A DNA stretch of 22,838 bases from Cudoniella acicularis (GCA_013054445.1 JAAMPI010000926.1:1-22838); one strand, 5' to 3'; positions 1-10,362 are shown, numbered from the stretch's first letter. Numbers and translations: made by a program. Notes: generated by a model not told the origin, from the sequence alone.

Positions 1-1316
1 GTTCTCGCCAAGAATTCATGGGGATGGAGTGGTTGATGCTGTTAAATGTGCCGCTGGGTGTATTAGGAACGACACTAGGAGTAGGTGTTATGTGCGTCTG
101 CTCCTTTTTCAACTCTCCTTGAGCCGTGCGGGAAGTTGTTGTCGTTAAATTGCTCGGAGTAGTCGTGCTCGAGGGCGTCTTTGGAATGTATTTCGTTTCT
201 TCATAGAGGAAAACAAATAACAAAACGTTGATTCCGAGGAGAATGCTAGTCCACCAATACATCCATCGCCAACCTTCGGAAAATGCAATCAGTCCGGAAG
301 CGACAGGCCCTAAGAAACTCTGTCTTTATAAGCGACGTTTCTAGTATATATCTGGTGGGTACTTACGCCTATAGCTACCATCATCAGATATATTCCATTC
401 ATCGTTGCTCTTTGATGAACAAAGAACATGTCGATAACCTTAAATGTTAGAGCCTGGGCGACTGGTTTGGAGACCCGACTTACTGTTAGCTGAACTAGCG
501 TTTCGCTGACGGCACCAGACAATCCAGATATGAGCTGTGTTGCCACCATTTCACCGTAGCTATGGAGCGCGGCTTGCCAAATAGACATCGCAAACGTGAT
601 GACAGTGCTGACAATATATACTGGCCGCCTTCCATATTTCAGGGAAAAGGGTATGAAGAAGATACAACCAACAGCCAGACCGGCACAATTCACGGCGTAT
701 GTGATGTTGAGCTCATCATCGGTCATATCTAGCTCATCAATGTAATTCTGCCAAGCAACACCCCCGATGTCCAGTCTGAGCAAAGCGTCAGCAGACACGA
801 AGATATATAGATGAGAGTTCAAGCTTGAACATACATAACGAAAATCATGAGGGAGTAGTAACAGATTATAGCGAAGTTCACGAATTTTCTCTTTTTTGAC
901 CAATTCTAGAAACGGTTACCCACTGAACCACAACTTCGGTGGACACTATGCTCACCAGAGGGTCGTTTGGATCCTCAGATGGATGAGGTTGCAATATCAA
1001 ATGGCCATTTCCCCGTCCGGCGGAAACACCAGCTAGTCACGTGGTTAGCGAAACGGATGAGGACGGCAAAAAGTCGCGAGTCTTGACAGAACTCACCATC
1101 TTCCAAGCGAACGGTGCCAGGCGGTAGAGACTCGTCGGAATATCGACGACTGCTGCTATTAGAGTCGGAAGAATCCATCTCGTAAGAGTTTAATGTTCCC
1201 TCCTCAGCGGCGGCTTGAGCATTACGCGCGGCGACTCTCTTGGAGGATGTTGTCGACGTCGGTGTTGCTGGAGTCGCTGGGCCGGTCCTCGCGCGACGAG
1301 AGAAGAACGGGAACAT
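1..1316 (-). CDS. MFS transporter (DHA1-like), six exons visible, 3' end outside window
   Basis: Probable plasma-membrane permease of the major facilitator superfamily; substrate unknown. My spliced model has exons 1316-1097, 1032-956, 905-835, 775-484, 438-367 and 319-1, with introns of 64, 50, 59, 45 and 47 bp that keep phase. It gives 350 residues; the family usually has about 500-600, so the C-terminal third is missing. The Ser/Thr-rich cytosolic N-terminus leads into PGTVRLED, then a PHPSEDPNDPLNW stretch ending near residue 101, typical of fungal permeases. The first membrane span follows, then GRRP at residues 171-174 (MFS motif A region), and later FFVHQRATMNGIYL and an aromatic EGWRWMYWW. 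YEETKY precedes a Thr/Ser-rich central loop. ATG 1316 has A at -3; upstream the frame offers only a GTG. Splice sites are inferred from frame, consensus and family fit. Confidence 0.9.
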
Positions 1317-1437
1317 CGTGACGACACATCGAGGGCTTTTCACGATGAAGCAAAGAGAGAAGGGCTTGAAGGCCCAGAAGGAGTGGATTGGACCGGAGCA
1401 GAGGGGACTCTGGTATGTAAGAGGAGTGGAGAGAGTT

Positions 1438-1455
1438 GGGAGCTGGGAGCTGGGA
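1438..1455. repeat. heptamer tandem repeat (GGGAGCT), about 2.6 copies
   Basis: Two perfect GGGAGCT units followed by GGGA. It lies about 120 bp upstream of the MFS start codon, in its probable promoter or leader. It is the first of three unrelated 7-bp arrays in this promoter. Confidence 0.7.
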
Positions 1456-1535
1456 CGAGGTCGAGGTCAAGGGGAGGGATGGTAAGGGATGGTACTTAGG
1501 GGCGAGGGCGCAAGGGTTCAGGGTAGGCGCATGGG

Positions 1536-1568
1536 GTGCATTGTGCACTGTGCACTGTGCACTGTGCA
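1536..1568. repeat. heptamer tandem repeat (GTGCACT), about 4.7 copies
   Basis: One GTGCATT unit, three perfect GTGCACT units and a partial GTGCA. Each unit contains the palindrome GTGCAC, so the array can pair with itself. It lies about 220-250 bp upstream of the MFS start. Confidence 0.85.
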
Positions 1569-1619
1569 GCCTCTTGTACACAGCAATGCGTGGACGTGGC
1601 CCGGGTAGGAGTGAATTAT

Positions 1620-1647
1620 GTGAAAGGTGAAAGGTCAAAGGTGAAAG
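1620..1647. repeat. heptamer tandem repeat (GTGAAAG), 4 copies
   Basis: Four units of seven bases: three GTGAAAG and one GTCAAAG in third place. It lies about 305-330 bp upstream of the MFS start and has a different unit sequence from the two arrays nearer the gene. Confidence 0.85.
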
Positions 1648-2497
1648 TTCGCGCGGGTGTCGCACAGCAAAGCAGACTCTCCCAGAATCATGTCAGTCAG
1701 GGACTCAAATAGGGCAGGCAGCCACCGCGAGCCTGTCCCCTGAACGGGTGGCGGCCTTTTCTTGTGGCGCTAAAAAGGTGGAAAGAGGTAGCTGCCATTG
1801 GCTGAAAGCGAGAGAGAGAGGGTCTCGCGTAAATTAAGGCCCGTAAAAGCTTGAGCAGACATCGGTGGATCCATCGTGATCTTTCCCTAGTTCGAAACCA
1901 TCTTCACCTGGACATTCAGGCTTCAGCTTCAACGACACCGCGCTGTTTCCTCCTTTGGGACGTGGAGGATGTTGGTGACTGGCGGCCGCCCACGCACCTC
2001 AGAGGCCCAGTATCGCGGAGATCTCCAGGGTCTTCTACCCGCCCCGACGCGACGTCATCCACTGCAACGCAATATCGGCCCCGGCGCGGACCCTCCGTGA
2101 ATCCCGTACCCGTGGGTGAGAGATAGCCTTTACGACACCAACATCAATAGCCTACCAAGTACTAAGTAAGATTACATTATCTCCAGCCTTGACAAAAGTT
2201 CAAACGTCTAGGAGCTCGATGCTCGGGCACTCAACATCGGGTCGATTGAGCCAACCAAGCGGTCAAATACGAGCTTAATATAGCCTGGGTCCCAGCAATG
2301 CGGGGTTTGGTGCGAAGGCGCAGTCGCTCACCGAATTCATAGCGTTTGTTTGCTTCTCGTTGAAAGAGGCCCGCCAGACTGCCTGAATTTATGGACACTT
2401 CATCCTCGCACAAAACTGCACTTGATACGGCTGTGCTCAGAGCCTCATCCAAAAGCAAAAGCACCGCTGTTTGCTCAAAGTCGGGTCTCTTTCCGCA
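1648..2497. other. intergenic, no supported gene
   Basis: Short open frames occur here (for example 1851-2126 plus, 91 codons) but none resembles a known family or has consistent splice signals. The left part is presumably promoter of the leftward MFS gene. The stretch around 1980-2110 is GC-rich. I see no RNA gene or mobile element. Confidence 0.5.
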
Positions 2498-3339
2498 ATG
2501 AGTTTCATGAAATATCTTTCCGTTGTCCCCCGCCTATTCCGGGAGCAACCACTGGCTGCGCCATCTTCAGTTAAGAACTATTTTCATCTCGTAGCATAGC
2601 TCGAAAATTCTCCTTTGAACCATCAAGCATCTCGTGGTTTCCCTTCCACCGAAAACAACAACAGCCAGGCCTTTCTTGGGATTGAGGTTTGCAGTGCCAG
2701 AGAATAACCTAGCAGAATTCTTTCGAGATACCGCTTTCCCAGAGCCTTTGTTCTTCATAACTCCTGCGAGCTCACTTGCGGCAGAGGGCGAGGATGAAGG
2801 CAATGTGGTTGTGAACGAGAATGGAGAATTACTATATAGCATTAAGCCAGGAGCAACTGATGATACCCCAGTTGCCTACAAAGGCAATTTCACAATGTAC
2901 TCTTTCGTATATTGGCCTAACAGAAAGACATACGAGTTCTCGCAATTTTACCTCCTAGATTCACCTTCGGTATGATTCAATATCACAGCAGGAAAAACGT
3001 AAGACTAACGTTGAGATACTCAGGAGTGTTTTTGGCATATCCAGAAGACCTTGAGTCTAAAAAGACTTATCAACTCTTCATATGACACCAACATTTCAGC
3101 ACAGTGGATGTATCACTTTGAGCTGGTTACTGGCAGGAGATGTGGTCAGCGATAATATAAATATCAAGGCCCCGAGTGATTTCAAAGGCCACGAGACTCT
3201 GCGAGGAGCGCCTTGCCGCATCTGCAGGAGAGATATTGAGTCACAACCTGCCCAGTTAGGTAAAATTCAATTTCTCGTTGACTTTAAGGATTGGTTTTCC
3301 TTAACCAAGATTATTGTATCCCAAAATCGGCACAATTGA
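2498..3339 (+). pseudogene. unidentified spliced gene, probably broken
   Basis: I do not recognise this protein. A frame open from 2619 to 2975 has no ATG near its start but can be joined in phase to a short exon 2498-2569 (ATG with G at -3) through an intron 2570-2627. A second intron, 2970-3023, has donor GTATGA, branch GACTAAC and acceptor ACTCAG. After it the phased frame stops at 3155, giving roughly 180 residues. A more protein-like frame (containing PEDLESKKTYQLFI) begins just past the acceptor but in another phase, stops at 3082-3084, and seems to continue in a third frame to 3339 (TPTFQHSG, APSDFKGHE). Two frame changes of this kind suggest a gene decayed by indels. A short intact gene ending at 3155 is the alternative. 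No domain was recognised. Confidence 0.3.
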
Positions 3340-3961
3340 CCTATCGCACAGAACTGATATGCCCCTATTATTGATCTAATCTCCGAATTTTTACAATGTT
3401 TCCTTTCTTGTAACTCGCAGAAGCATTTCAAAAAAAGAATGCAGGTTGTTTCTTCTAGAATCATTCCATTTGTATATTCCATTCGCATGGCGTGTAAATA
3501 GCGGCAATTCACTCCCCCTTTCATTCCAAGTCTATGCTAGCGCATAAGAGACGACGCAACGGTTTAACAAGTGCCGGATCAGGTGATTCTTAACCGTATG
3601 GCGTCTGCTGCCTGGCATGCAGACATTACGTAAAGCAGGTGCAGTACCTAAGTACACCAGCAGTAAATATGCCTCAATCTCAAACGCCGCCACGACGCGG
3701 ATTACTTTATTGGAGCAGAAAATAATATTATTAAGCTTCAAACGCCAAGCAATAGCAAAATCTAAAATCTCACGCCGACTTGACTCACGCCGTTGCCCAT
3801 CGGTATTTACTCATATTACCGTAACAGACGAAGATCCAAAATCTAAATACATTTATAAATTAAAGCGAGCACTTCCCATCTCTGAAGAGAAGTCTGGAAG
3901 AGTGAAAGGCGCGAATGAAAGCACTATCTCAAATCCTCAATTCGTTTTCTCCGACTACATC
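3340..3961. other. intergenic, upstream of the beta-lactamase-like gene
   Basis: AT-rich sequence without a supported gene. The frame used by the beta-lactamase-like exon is open back to 3617, but that N-terminal extension is basic and unlike the family, so I treat it as untranslated leader or promoter. No clear TATA box was identified. Confidence 0.45.
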
Positions 3962-5617
3962 ATGTCAGTATCAAAAAGCAGAACCTACATTCGCGACGCG
4001 GAGTTCACTCCGGAATTCGATGCACTTGTATCCTCAACCATTGAGCGCTGGAATGCCCCTGGAGTATCCATCGCCGTCATCGAGGGTTCCTCCGTTGTTG
4101 CAAAAGTACCTTACCCTCCTTACATTCCCTAACCTCACTTCCCTTACTCTCAAAAATCCCATCAACTAACAAAAGAAGGGATACGGCCACGCACGCTTCT
4201 CTCCAAAACCAGAAACCGTGAAACCAGAAACATTATTCCACTGCGCAAGCATGACGAAAGCCTTCACCGCCGCAGCAATATCATTCCTAGTAGATGATGA
4301 CGAAAAATTTCCCGATATCCAATGGGATACACCAGTGTCGAAAATCATTCGAGAGGATTTTGTGCTGGCGGATCCGTGGTATACGGAAAATGTGACGCTT
4401 GAGGATATACTTTCGCATCGGAGTGGTTTGCCTGAGTATGTTCCCTCCTTTTGTGGGATTTTTTCTTTAATACCATGAAACTTATAACAATAATGGCTAG
4501 GCATGATCAAGCTTGCTTTGGCATCTATGCCCAGAATCCCGATACCCCAAAGTCGGTGACGAGGAAATTGAGGTATTTGCCGTTGAATCAGCCGCTGAGA
4601 GCGAAATATCAGTATAGCAATTTGATGTACGTCGCTGCTTCGCATATTCTTGAGCATGTTACGGGGCAGTCACTTGGAGATTTTATTCGTGAGAGGATTT
4701 GGGAGCCTCTAGGGATGAAGGATTCGTATTTCGGGATGGATGATATTGAATCTCGACGAGGGACTGAGGACCTAGCGAAGGGTTACTATTGGTCTGAAGA
4801 GAAGAGTGACTTCATGGAGATTCCGTGGCTAAAACAGCCGGAGGGAAGTGGTGCGGGGGAGATGATTAGTTCTTCTGTTGATTTTCTGAAGTTTATTAAT
4901 ATGATGATTAGGAAAGAGGGGCCGATTTCGGAAAAGGGGCATGAGGAGTTGGTGAAGCCGAGGACGATAAATGGGAGTAAGAGGTTGCCGTGGATGGGTC
5001 ATCAGCTTTATGCTTTGGGATTGGAGGTCGATACGTATCATGGCGAGGAAATTACCGGTCATGATGGGTGTATTTCTGGGTTCGTGAGCAAGAATCTGTA
5101 CCTTCCGAGACTGGGCTGGGGTATGGTTCTCTTTGCTAACTCTGGGGATGCGACGACGGTGTTGGAGAAGATTTGCTGGGGGTTGGTGGATGATTTATTG
5201 GGTGTGAAGGAGGAAGAAAGGTACGATTGGGATGAGGTGTTGCAGAAAGAGGCGGATGAGCCGGAATGTGCGAGTGTGGAGGAAATCTTTCCTCGGATAC
5301 CCGATCCGAAACTTTCGATGACGTTGCCGATAGAGAAGTATGCCGGGACATATGTGCATAAAGGTTATGGAGCTTTGGCTGTGGAGTTGAAAGAGGGGAA
5401 ACTGGTTATTAATGCGGGAGATCGGACGTGGAGGATGTGGTGCGAGTTTGAGCATGTTTCGGGAGAGTTCTTTGTGCTAAATGCGAGAGATGTTGCGTCG
5501 AGTGATCTGGAAAGGCGTAAGGCGGAATTTAGGTTGAGTGCGGACGGAGTAGTGAGGGAGCTGGGAGTCGATTGGAGTGAGGATATGGATGAGTTGATTT
5601 GGTTTCGAAGGACGTAG
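3962..5617 (+). CDS. serine beta-lactamase-like hydrolase/transesterase (PF00144-type)
   Basis: A 506-residue member of the class C beta-lactamase/penicillin-binding fold. Fungal members act as esterases, amidases or acyl transferases rather than in antibiotic resistance. Exons are 3962-4105, 4176-4435 and 4501-5617; intron 1 ends CAACTAAC-AAAAG and intron 2 has donor GTATGT. All three active-site motifs are intact: SMTK with nucleophile Ser73 and Lys76, YSN with Tyr173 and Asn175, and HDG at 322-324. LSHRSGLPEHD around residues 125-137 is also typical. From about residue 395 a separate C-terminal beta-rich region (KYAGTYVHKGYGALAV and following) resembles the DUF3471-type extension. No signal peptide or membrane span is visible, so it is probably cytosolic. 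ATG 3962 gives the expected N-terminus. Substrate unknown; the MFS gene lies 2.6 kb upstream on the other strand. Confidence 0.93.
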
Positions 5618-5806
5618 GAAGAAGCTTGGTTAGAAAATTCATCCAAATATTCGGGAGAATTCTTTTGGGTCTTGAAATCGGAATGGCTTGAAAAACTACA
5701 TCTCTTGTTGTGAGAATGTCAAAGGGAAGTGTCGCTTTGCTGAGATGCGGAAGGTGCCCGGTTCGACGGGAAGTGATTGGTGATGTGTGCTCCGAATTAG
5801 AAGCAA

Positions 5807-5812
5807 AATAAA
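5807..5812 (+). terminator. candidate polyadenylation signal AATAAA
   Basis: A perfect AATAAA lies 190 bases after the stop codon of the beta-lactamase-like gene, a plausible distance for a fungal 3' UTR. Position and motif are the only evidence. Confidence 0.35.
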
Positions 5813-5920
5813 TGATTCGAATGGGTTGAAAACCGATTTCTGGTCTGGACAGAAGGCCCTACCTGCACAAGAAACCGAAGTAAGAGAAGCACGGATCTAG
5901 CTTTTGATCTGGCTTAGAGA

Positions 5921-5997
5921 TCCTTTGTGGCTGACGAAGAAAAAGCACTTTGCAAGCCTGGATCTTGTTAATCCGGGGTTCGAAACCTAGTGTTTTC
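5921..5997 (+). other. tRNA-like pol III promoter relic (A and B box)
   Basis: GGTTCGAAACC at 5977-5987 matches the tRNA B box consensus exactly, and TGGCTGACGAAG at 5928-5939 fits the A box pattern 37 bases upstream. A stem with a seven-base loop at about 5958-5974 could be an anticodon arm. The acceptor strands do not pair and the T stem has a mismatch, so this is not a working tRNA. It may be a decayed tRNA, the head of a tRNA-derived SINE, or chance. Confidence 0.2.
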
Positions 5998-7093
5998 GTA
6001 CGACTCAGCCTCTTGGGGGATATAAGCATTGACGTTTAAGAAAGTCGTTATTTTTCCAAGACTTCGCACTCTTCGAGTTGTGTTCAGCTGATTCTCAAAA
6101 CAAGTCTCAAGTGAGGAGCAGGTTCAAGGTCGTTCCTGCCATTCAAAGGTACGTGGCTGCACGTATTGTCGACCTTATGTCCTTCTGTAAAAAGTTTTTT
6201 TGAAAACGCAATAAATTCTCTTACCGCGTACCAGAGAGCTGGGCATGTTTGATCGCGAGTCCCTGAAAGAGGTGAAGTGACCTGAGGAAGCCAGGGAATT
6301 TGAGATCATCCACGTGATAGGTCAATACGTAAAGGGTTACGAAGAATCAATATGGCTTCACGTTTCACACCGCGCATACTTGGTGCACGTCGAGGTATCT
6401 CGTGCCGAGGTTCTCGGGTTGATCAAGCATTGAAGTCAATCCTGAGCCTCAATCCTGCTGTGACATGGAGGCTGCCAAAAACAACGAGTTATCAAATTGG
6501 ATGAAATTTTTCGCTATCTTATTGATCGGATCAGGGGTTTCAAGGACATTGGAATGACTGCATTCTCACGCTGTGCCAAGACCAGCAAGCCACCTCGGTC
6601 TCTTCTAGTCTACGATCCAATGTCTAACAATTTGTTTGTCGCTGCTTGTCGCAGACCCAAGCACCGAGAGTGTTTACCGAGGGCCAATGCTTCAGGGGTT
6701 CAAGCGAATTGAACATCATGCCCACAAATTTGCGCTTCTCACCGTTCTTAGACCCACGTACTTGGGAAAGCTTCTTTTTGCGCGGCAAAACTTGTTTTAA
6801 ACCGTTGTGGCGCTTCTGAAGGCCAATAAACACAAGGTAGTGACATACATTTCCGCCCTTCACAACGTCACGAACAGAATGACAAGCCAAAAGAACCTCA
6901 CTCGTCTCAAGTTTACTCGATTCGTCCCAAATCGCACATTCCAGCAATCAGAAGCCCTGAATTTTCACCGAGTTGTGGCTCACGGGTTTGAAAAGCCCGA
7001 CCTCTTTCCAGGTCCCTCTATCCTACTAATCTTTGCCGAAACGTCCCAATTTCTACGGATCGAAAGCAGGTCAAGGTGAGGAGGCCCAGCAAT

Positions 7094-7102
7094 TATATAT
7101 AT
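7094..7102 (+). promoter_or_regulatory. TATA-like element upstream of the secreted-protein gene
   Basis: TATATATAT lies about 170 bases before ATG 7273 and is followed by pyrimidine-rich sequence, the usual fungal core promoter arrangement. Its presence suggests the gene was once, or still is, transcribed. Confidence 0.35.
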
Positions 7103-7272
7103 CTCTGCTTATGACTCTCACTTCTCTATCTGATGCTTTGCAAGACAACGCTGTTGATCCAGCTGCATCTGTTACCTTCATTTGATTTTACGTCCATGCT
7201 TTGAGCTTTGCCAGGTACTTACATTATTTTAAAACTTCTATACTATCTTTAAACTATTTTTTGTCTTTCAAA

Positions 7273-9045
7273 ATGTACACATCATCCGTTTTCACGCTTG
7301 GAGTAATGCTCCTCGCGTCAACATCTCGAGCCCAAACTTTCAACTACCAAATCCAAATTCCACAAAACCCCTGACCGGAGAAAGACTTGCTTCCGTCTAT
7401 AAGGTTGTTGGCTGTGATCAGACCGACTTCGAAAATCAAGGTTCTTTTATCGAAGCGGCAATCATAGATACATACACGGGCGCTGCTCAGATATATCACC
7501 CACTTTTGGTCAATCAAGATACCGCTGTTCCCAATGTGAACCTCATTCCTCCAGTTATCCCTACTCTACCGACAAACAACGTTGTTGGAATAGTAAGCAA
7601 TATTTTCTTTAGCGCCGTGATTCTCTCAAGCCCATGATCCCGGGTTGCAGTCAGACCATAAGATCGAACGTCCATTACTGACCTACTTGCCAGTGGTTCG
7701 GCTCAAATGCAAACACAATTAGATTGACCGGCACCACCCAAGGCTGTGTCAATAGCCTAGATAGTTCACTTTTCAGTCAATTTGCATACTGCAATGGCCC
7801 TGAATGGTTTGCGGCTGCTGAAGTTGCTGTTGCCGCTGGCAAACTTACTGTCCCAGCTCCTGGATTATCAACAAAAGCCGCGACAACACAACCATGTCCT
7901 GTCATCCGAGACTTCAGAATTGTCGATATGGACTAGAGCGATAATGTTGATACAACATATCTCTTGATTAATGGGACTGTACTTGCTCAAAACACACCCG
8001 CGAATGCTGCTGCCAACAAAAATGCTACTGGTATTTAAAGTCCTCAACTTTATGATAGTCAGGTTCTAATGGCTCTTTTAGTACTTTCTAATGGATCTGA
8101 TAATGCTTTGGTCAACAGCTTTATTTCCCCGGTCATGGGTTGTGGGTCTTTCACAGCAAACTCTCTCACATCGCCAACTAGTATATCTGGTAGCTTGGCT
8201 TTCAATGTATGACCATTACCCTCTTGTGGATGATCAATATCTAACGCATGTCTAGGAACTGCAAAGTCAATTCTTCTCCCCATCTGTAGGCCCCGTGCTT
8301 GTTCCCTTGTAAGCCCCTTGTTCATTCCCCAAGTGAACGCCAACTCACACAAAACAGAAACGACGACTTCGTCGTCCTGAGTGACAACGGAGCCATCACC
8401 CAATCACTCGCAAAAACAAACCTCTACCGCGCCAGTGTAGGCCAACCTCAAGCAGCATCCATCGCCAACGCCTCTGGAACAACGTACTGCCAATCATACG
8501 CCGCCTCCGGCCTCTTAATCGCCCTCAATGAAGCACTCTTCACGGGAACCACATCTCCAGCTCCGGCCGTTGGCAGCAACCTCTTCACATTCATGGCCAA
8601 CCGTTTCGCCACCTCCTTCGAACCCGTCCCCAGTCTCGGCTGCTCAACCATTTTCGGAGTAGACGTCACCAACATCGTCCAGCAGACCACTGATGGAAAT
8701 GGTGTCGTAACGGCAGCGACTATTGATACGGTTACATTGCAGCAGATCCTTGATGGGCAAATCCAGCCGGTTGCAGCGAGTTCCGCAACTGCTGCTTTGA
8801 CTGCCACGGCAACCACGGGAACAAACGGTGTAACCACGACAGTGGCTGCTGCGACGAAGAGCGCGAGCGTGAGCGCGGTGATTAGTAGAGTGGTGTCGAA
8901 TGTTGCCGCTGAATCGGTGAGTGTGACGACGGCGAGGGCGACGCATACAGGGGGGTTTGGCAGGTACAAGGGAAGAAACAACTTCTTCCCAAGGGGAAAC
9001 GACGACGTCAAGATGGTGAAGAAAAGAAATGTGTGGTCGTACTAG
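7273..9045 (+). pseudogene. secreted protein of unknown function, five exons, frameshift and stop
   Basis: The ATG (A at -3) starts a clear signal peptide, hydrophobic with a likely cut after TSRA. Exons: 7273-7592, 7694-8030, 8082-8206, 8256-8308, 8358-9045. The intron at 8031-8081 (donor GTATTT, branch TTCTAAT, acceptor TTTTAG) removes an apparent TAA. The mature part contains YKVVGCDQ, LTGTTQGCVNSL, FAYCNGPEWF, GSDNALVNSF and NLYRASVGQPQAA, with spaced cysteines. The tail is Ala/Thr/Ser-rich and ends in a basic segment without a GPI-type hydrophobic end. I know no function for such proteins. Two lesions: the signal-peptide frame and the YKVVGC frame differ by one base (shift within about 7330-7372), and TAG at 7934-7936 interrupts DMD*SDNV, where CAG would restore a codon by one C-to-T reversal. 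Exon 5 alone is open for over 220 codons, so decay is recent. Sequencing error is the alternative. Confidence 0.65.
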
Positions 9046-9973
9046 ACTTCCTAGATCGAATTTTGGGATCGATCTCGGGTGCCTTGCCTCGATATGTATG
9101 AGTATGAGTCCGAGAAGAGAGGTTTTAATGTACATAATATATATTCTTACGCGAGGCAGCTTGCTGCCACGATCAAGCTATTTTCAATTCAGCACTTGCT
9201 TCTTCAAAATCATGTTCTCAATAAGCATCAAAAAAAAAATATTACCTGTGCGAGAGGAGGAGAGCAAGGAAGTTGAGGGAATAAAAGTAAAATCTTGAGG
9301 TGTGTTGAAATTTCCAAGTCCTATCTCCTCATATTCTCGGTCCAGTATTTCCTAAGTCCCGAGGATAAACGAACACCCGAATATATTGCTTAAAAGATAG
9401 TAGGATAGTGATTTAGACTTATACAGTATATAGGCTCTCCCATGAATTCAATCTTTATGTAATTTCTAGTCAACGAAGCTGAGTTATTTTGCTCCTATGA
9501 AACATCATTAAGTGCAAATTGACTAAAACCCAGTGAACCCGGCGCTCAGAAAATACCGGACCGAGTAAGTTACGTTCTATATCTAGTTAAATTTCAGAAT
9601 TTAAACTTGATATATTTCCGAGGAAACTTAGCTAGGCGATATCAAAAAGACGGCTGAAATTATATAAAAATAAAAAGGCAACTGGCTATTTGCCCTTGAA
9701 AATAATAAGTGAGTGAAAAAGAGACACTGTTCCTTTTGTCTGTTAACAATGAGATATGTCTGTCTACACTTTCTGATGAATCAAAATTCACCACAACTCA
9801 AACTAACATTTAAATCACAGTTCTTCAACTCCACAATCCAACTTGAAGGATAACCGTGTATTAACAAATGGGATTTTACATCTTACTTTACAATTGTCCA
9901 AAGTCGGAATTAAAATCTCCTTTGCAGGTGTAGAAGATGCGAAAGAGGACTACTTTTCACCTGAACACTAAAG
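9046..9973. other. AT-rich intergenic sequence
   Basis: No gene is supported. The sequence is AT-rich with many TA steps. A segment near 9618-9650 resembles the start of the 104-bp units found at 10363 (shared GAAACTTAGCTAGG-like string), so the repeat-derived block may begin here. Confidence 0.45.
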
Positions 9974-9980
9974 TATATAG
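9974..9980 (+). promoter_or_regulatory. TATA-like element of the 5S rRNA gene
   Basis: TATATAG occupies -30 to -24 relative to the inferred 5S start, where many ascomycete 5S genes carry an upstream TATA-like box used with the internal control region. Confidence 0.55.
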
Positions 9981-10003
9981 TATCTTTTAAGGAGTTTCCT
10001 GTC

Positions 10004-10122
10004 ACATACGACCATAGACTGAGGAGAATTGGGCATCCCGTCCGCTCTGCCATACACAAGCCTCAGATCGGCAGATTAGTAGTTGGGTGGGTGACCACCA
10101 GCGAATACCTGCTGTTGTATGT
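10004..10122 (+). rRNA. 5S ribosomal RNA
   Basis: RNA component of the large ribosomal subunit, made by RNA polymerase III from an internal promoter. The 119-base match to the fungal 5S pattern is strong. ACATACGAC at the 5' end pairs with GTTGTATGT at the 3' end over nine positions with one G-U pair. GGGCATCCCGTCCGCTCTG, the CTGAGG/CCTCAG stem strands, AGTAGTTGGGTGGGTGACC and CCAGCGAATACCTGCTG appear in the right order. An upstream TATA-like box and a downstream T-run complete the unit. It stands alone, as 5S genes often do in filamentous ascomycetes, inside an AT-rich block of decayed repeats. Nothing indicates it is broken. Confidence 0.95.
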
Positions 10123-10129
10123 TTTTTTT
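10122..10129 (+). terminator. RNA polymerase III terminator
   Basis: A run of eight T residues begins at the last base of the 5S gene, the normal pol III stop signal. Confidence 0.85.
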
Positions 10130-10362
10130 GCCTTTCTATTTTTCTGCTTACCTGATTCTTGGTCGATTCTCCTCCGATCTCTACCTTATGCAAATTCCAG
10201 ACGAAATCCTAGGATTCTGTTTTCTCGGCAGTGATATATGTCGTTGTTAAAATTTAAAGAGGGGAATTTGAGAGGGGAGGTTTAACGAGAAAGTAAAATC
10301 TTATAAAAAAATTATTGCTCTTTGCAACTTTTTAACTTTTTTAGAGCAAAAGGACTTAAGAT

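Larger units (their letters stand above)
5813..7272. other. gene-free interval with scattered short frames
   Basis: No protein family is recognisable on either strand. A 46-codon plus-strand frame at 6353-6493 begins with a basic stretch rich in Arg and Ser, and a 107-codon minus frame (6624-6947) is Lys-rich; neither is convincing. A tRNA-like relic lies at 5921-5997. The last 180 bases are probable promoter and leader for the downstream secreted-protein gene. Confidence 0.45.

Noticed and set aside
975..1343. Separate minus-strand gene of 122 codons
   Set aside because: Its first part is exon 1 of the MFS gene; the remainder is intron and out-of-frame exon 2. The frame begins with GTG, and the real ATG is at 1316.
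8036..8038. TAA as a third lesion in the secreted-protein gene
   Set aside because: It falls inside a 51-bp intron (8031-8081) with a GT donor, a TTCTAAT branch site and a TTTTAG acceptor; splicing keeps the frame and gives a smoother protein.
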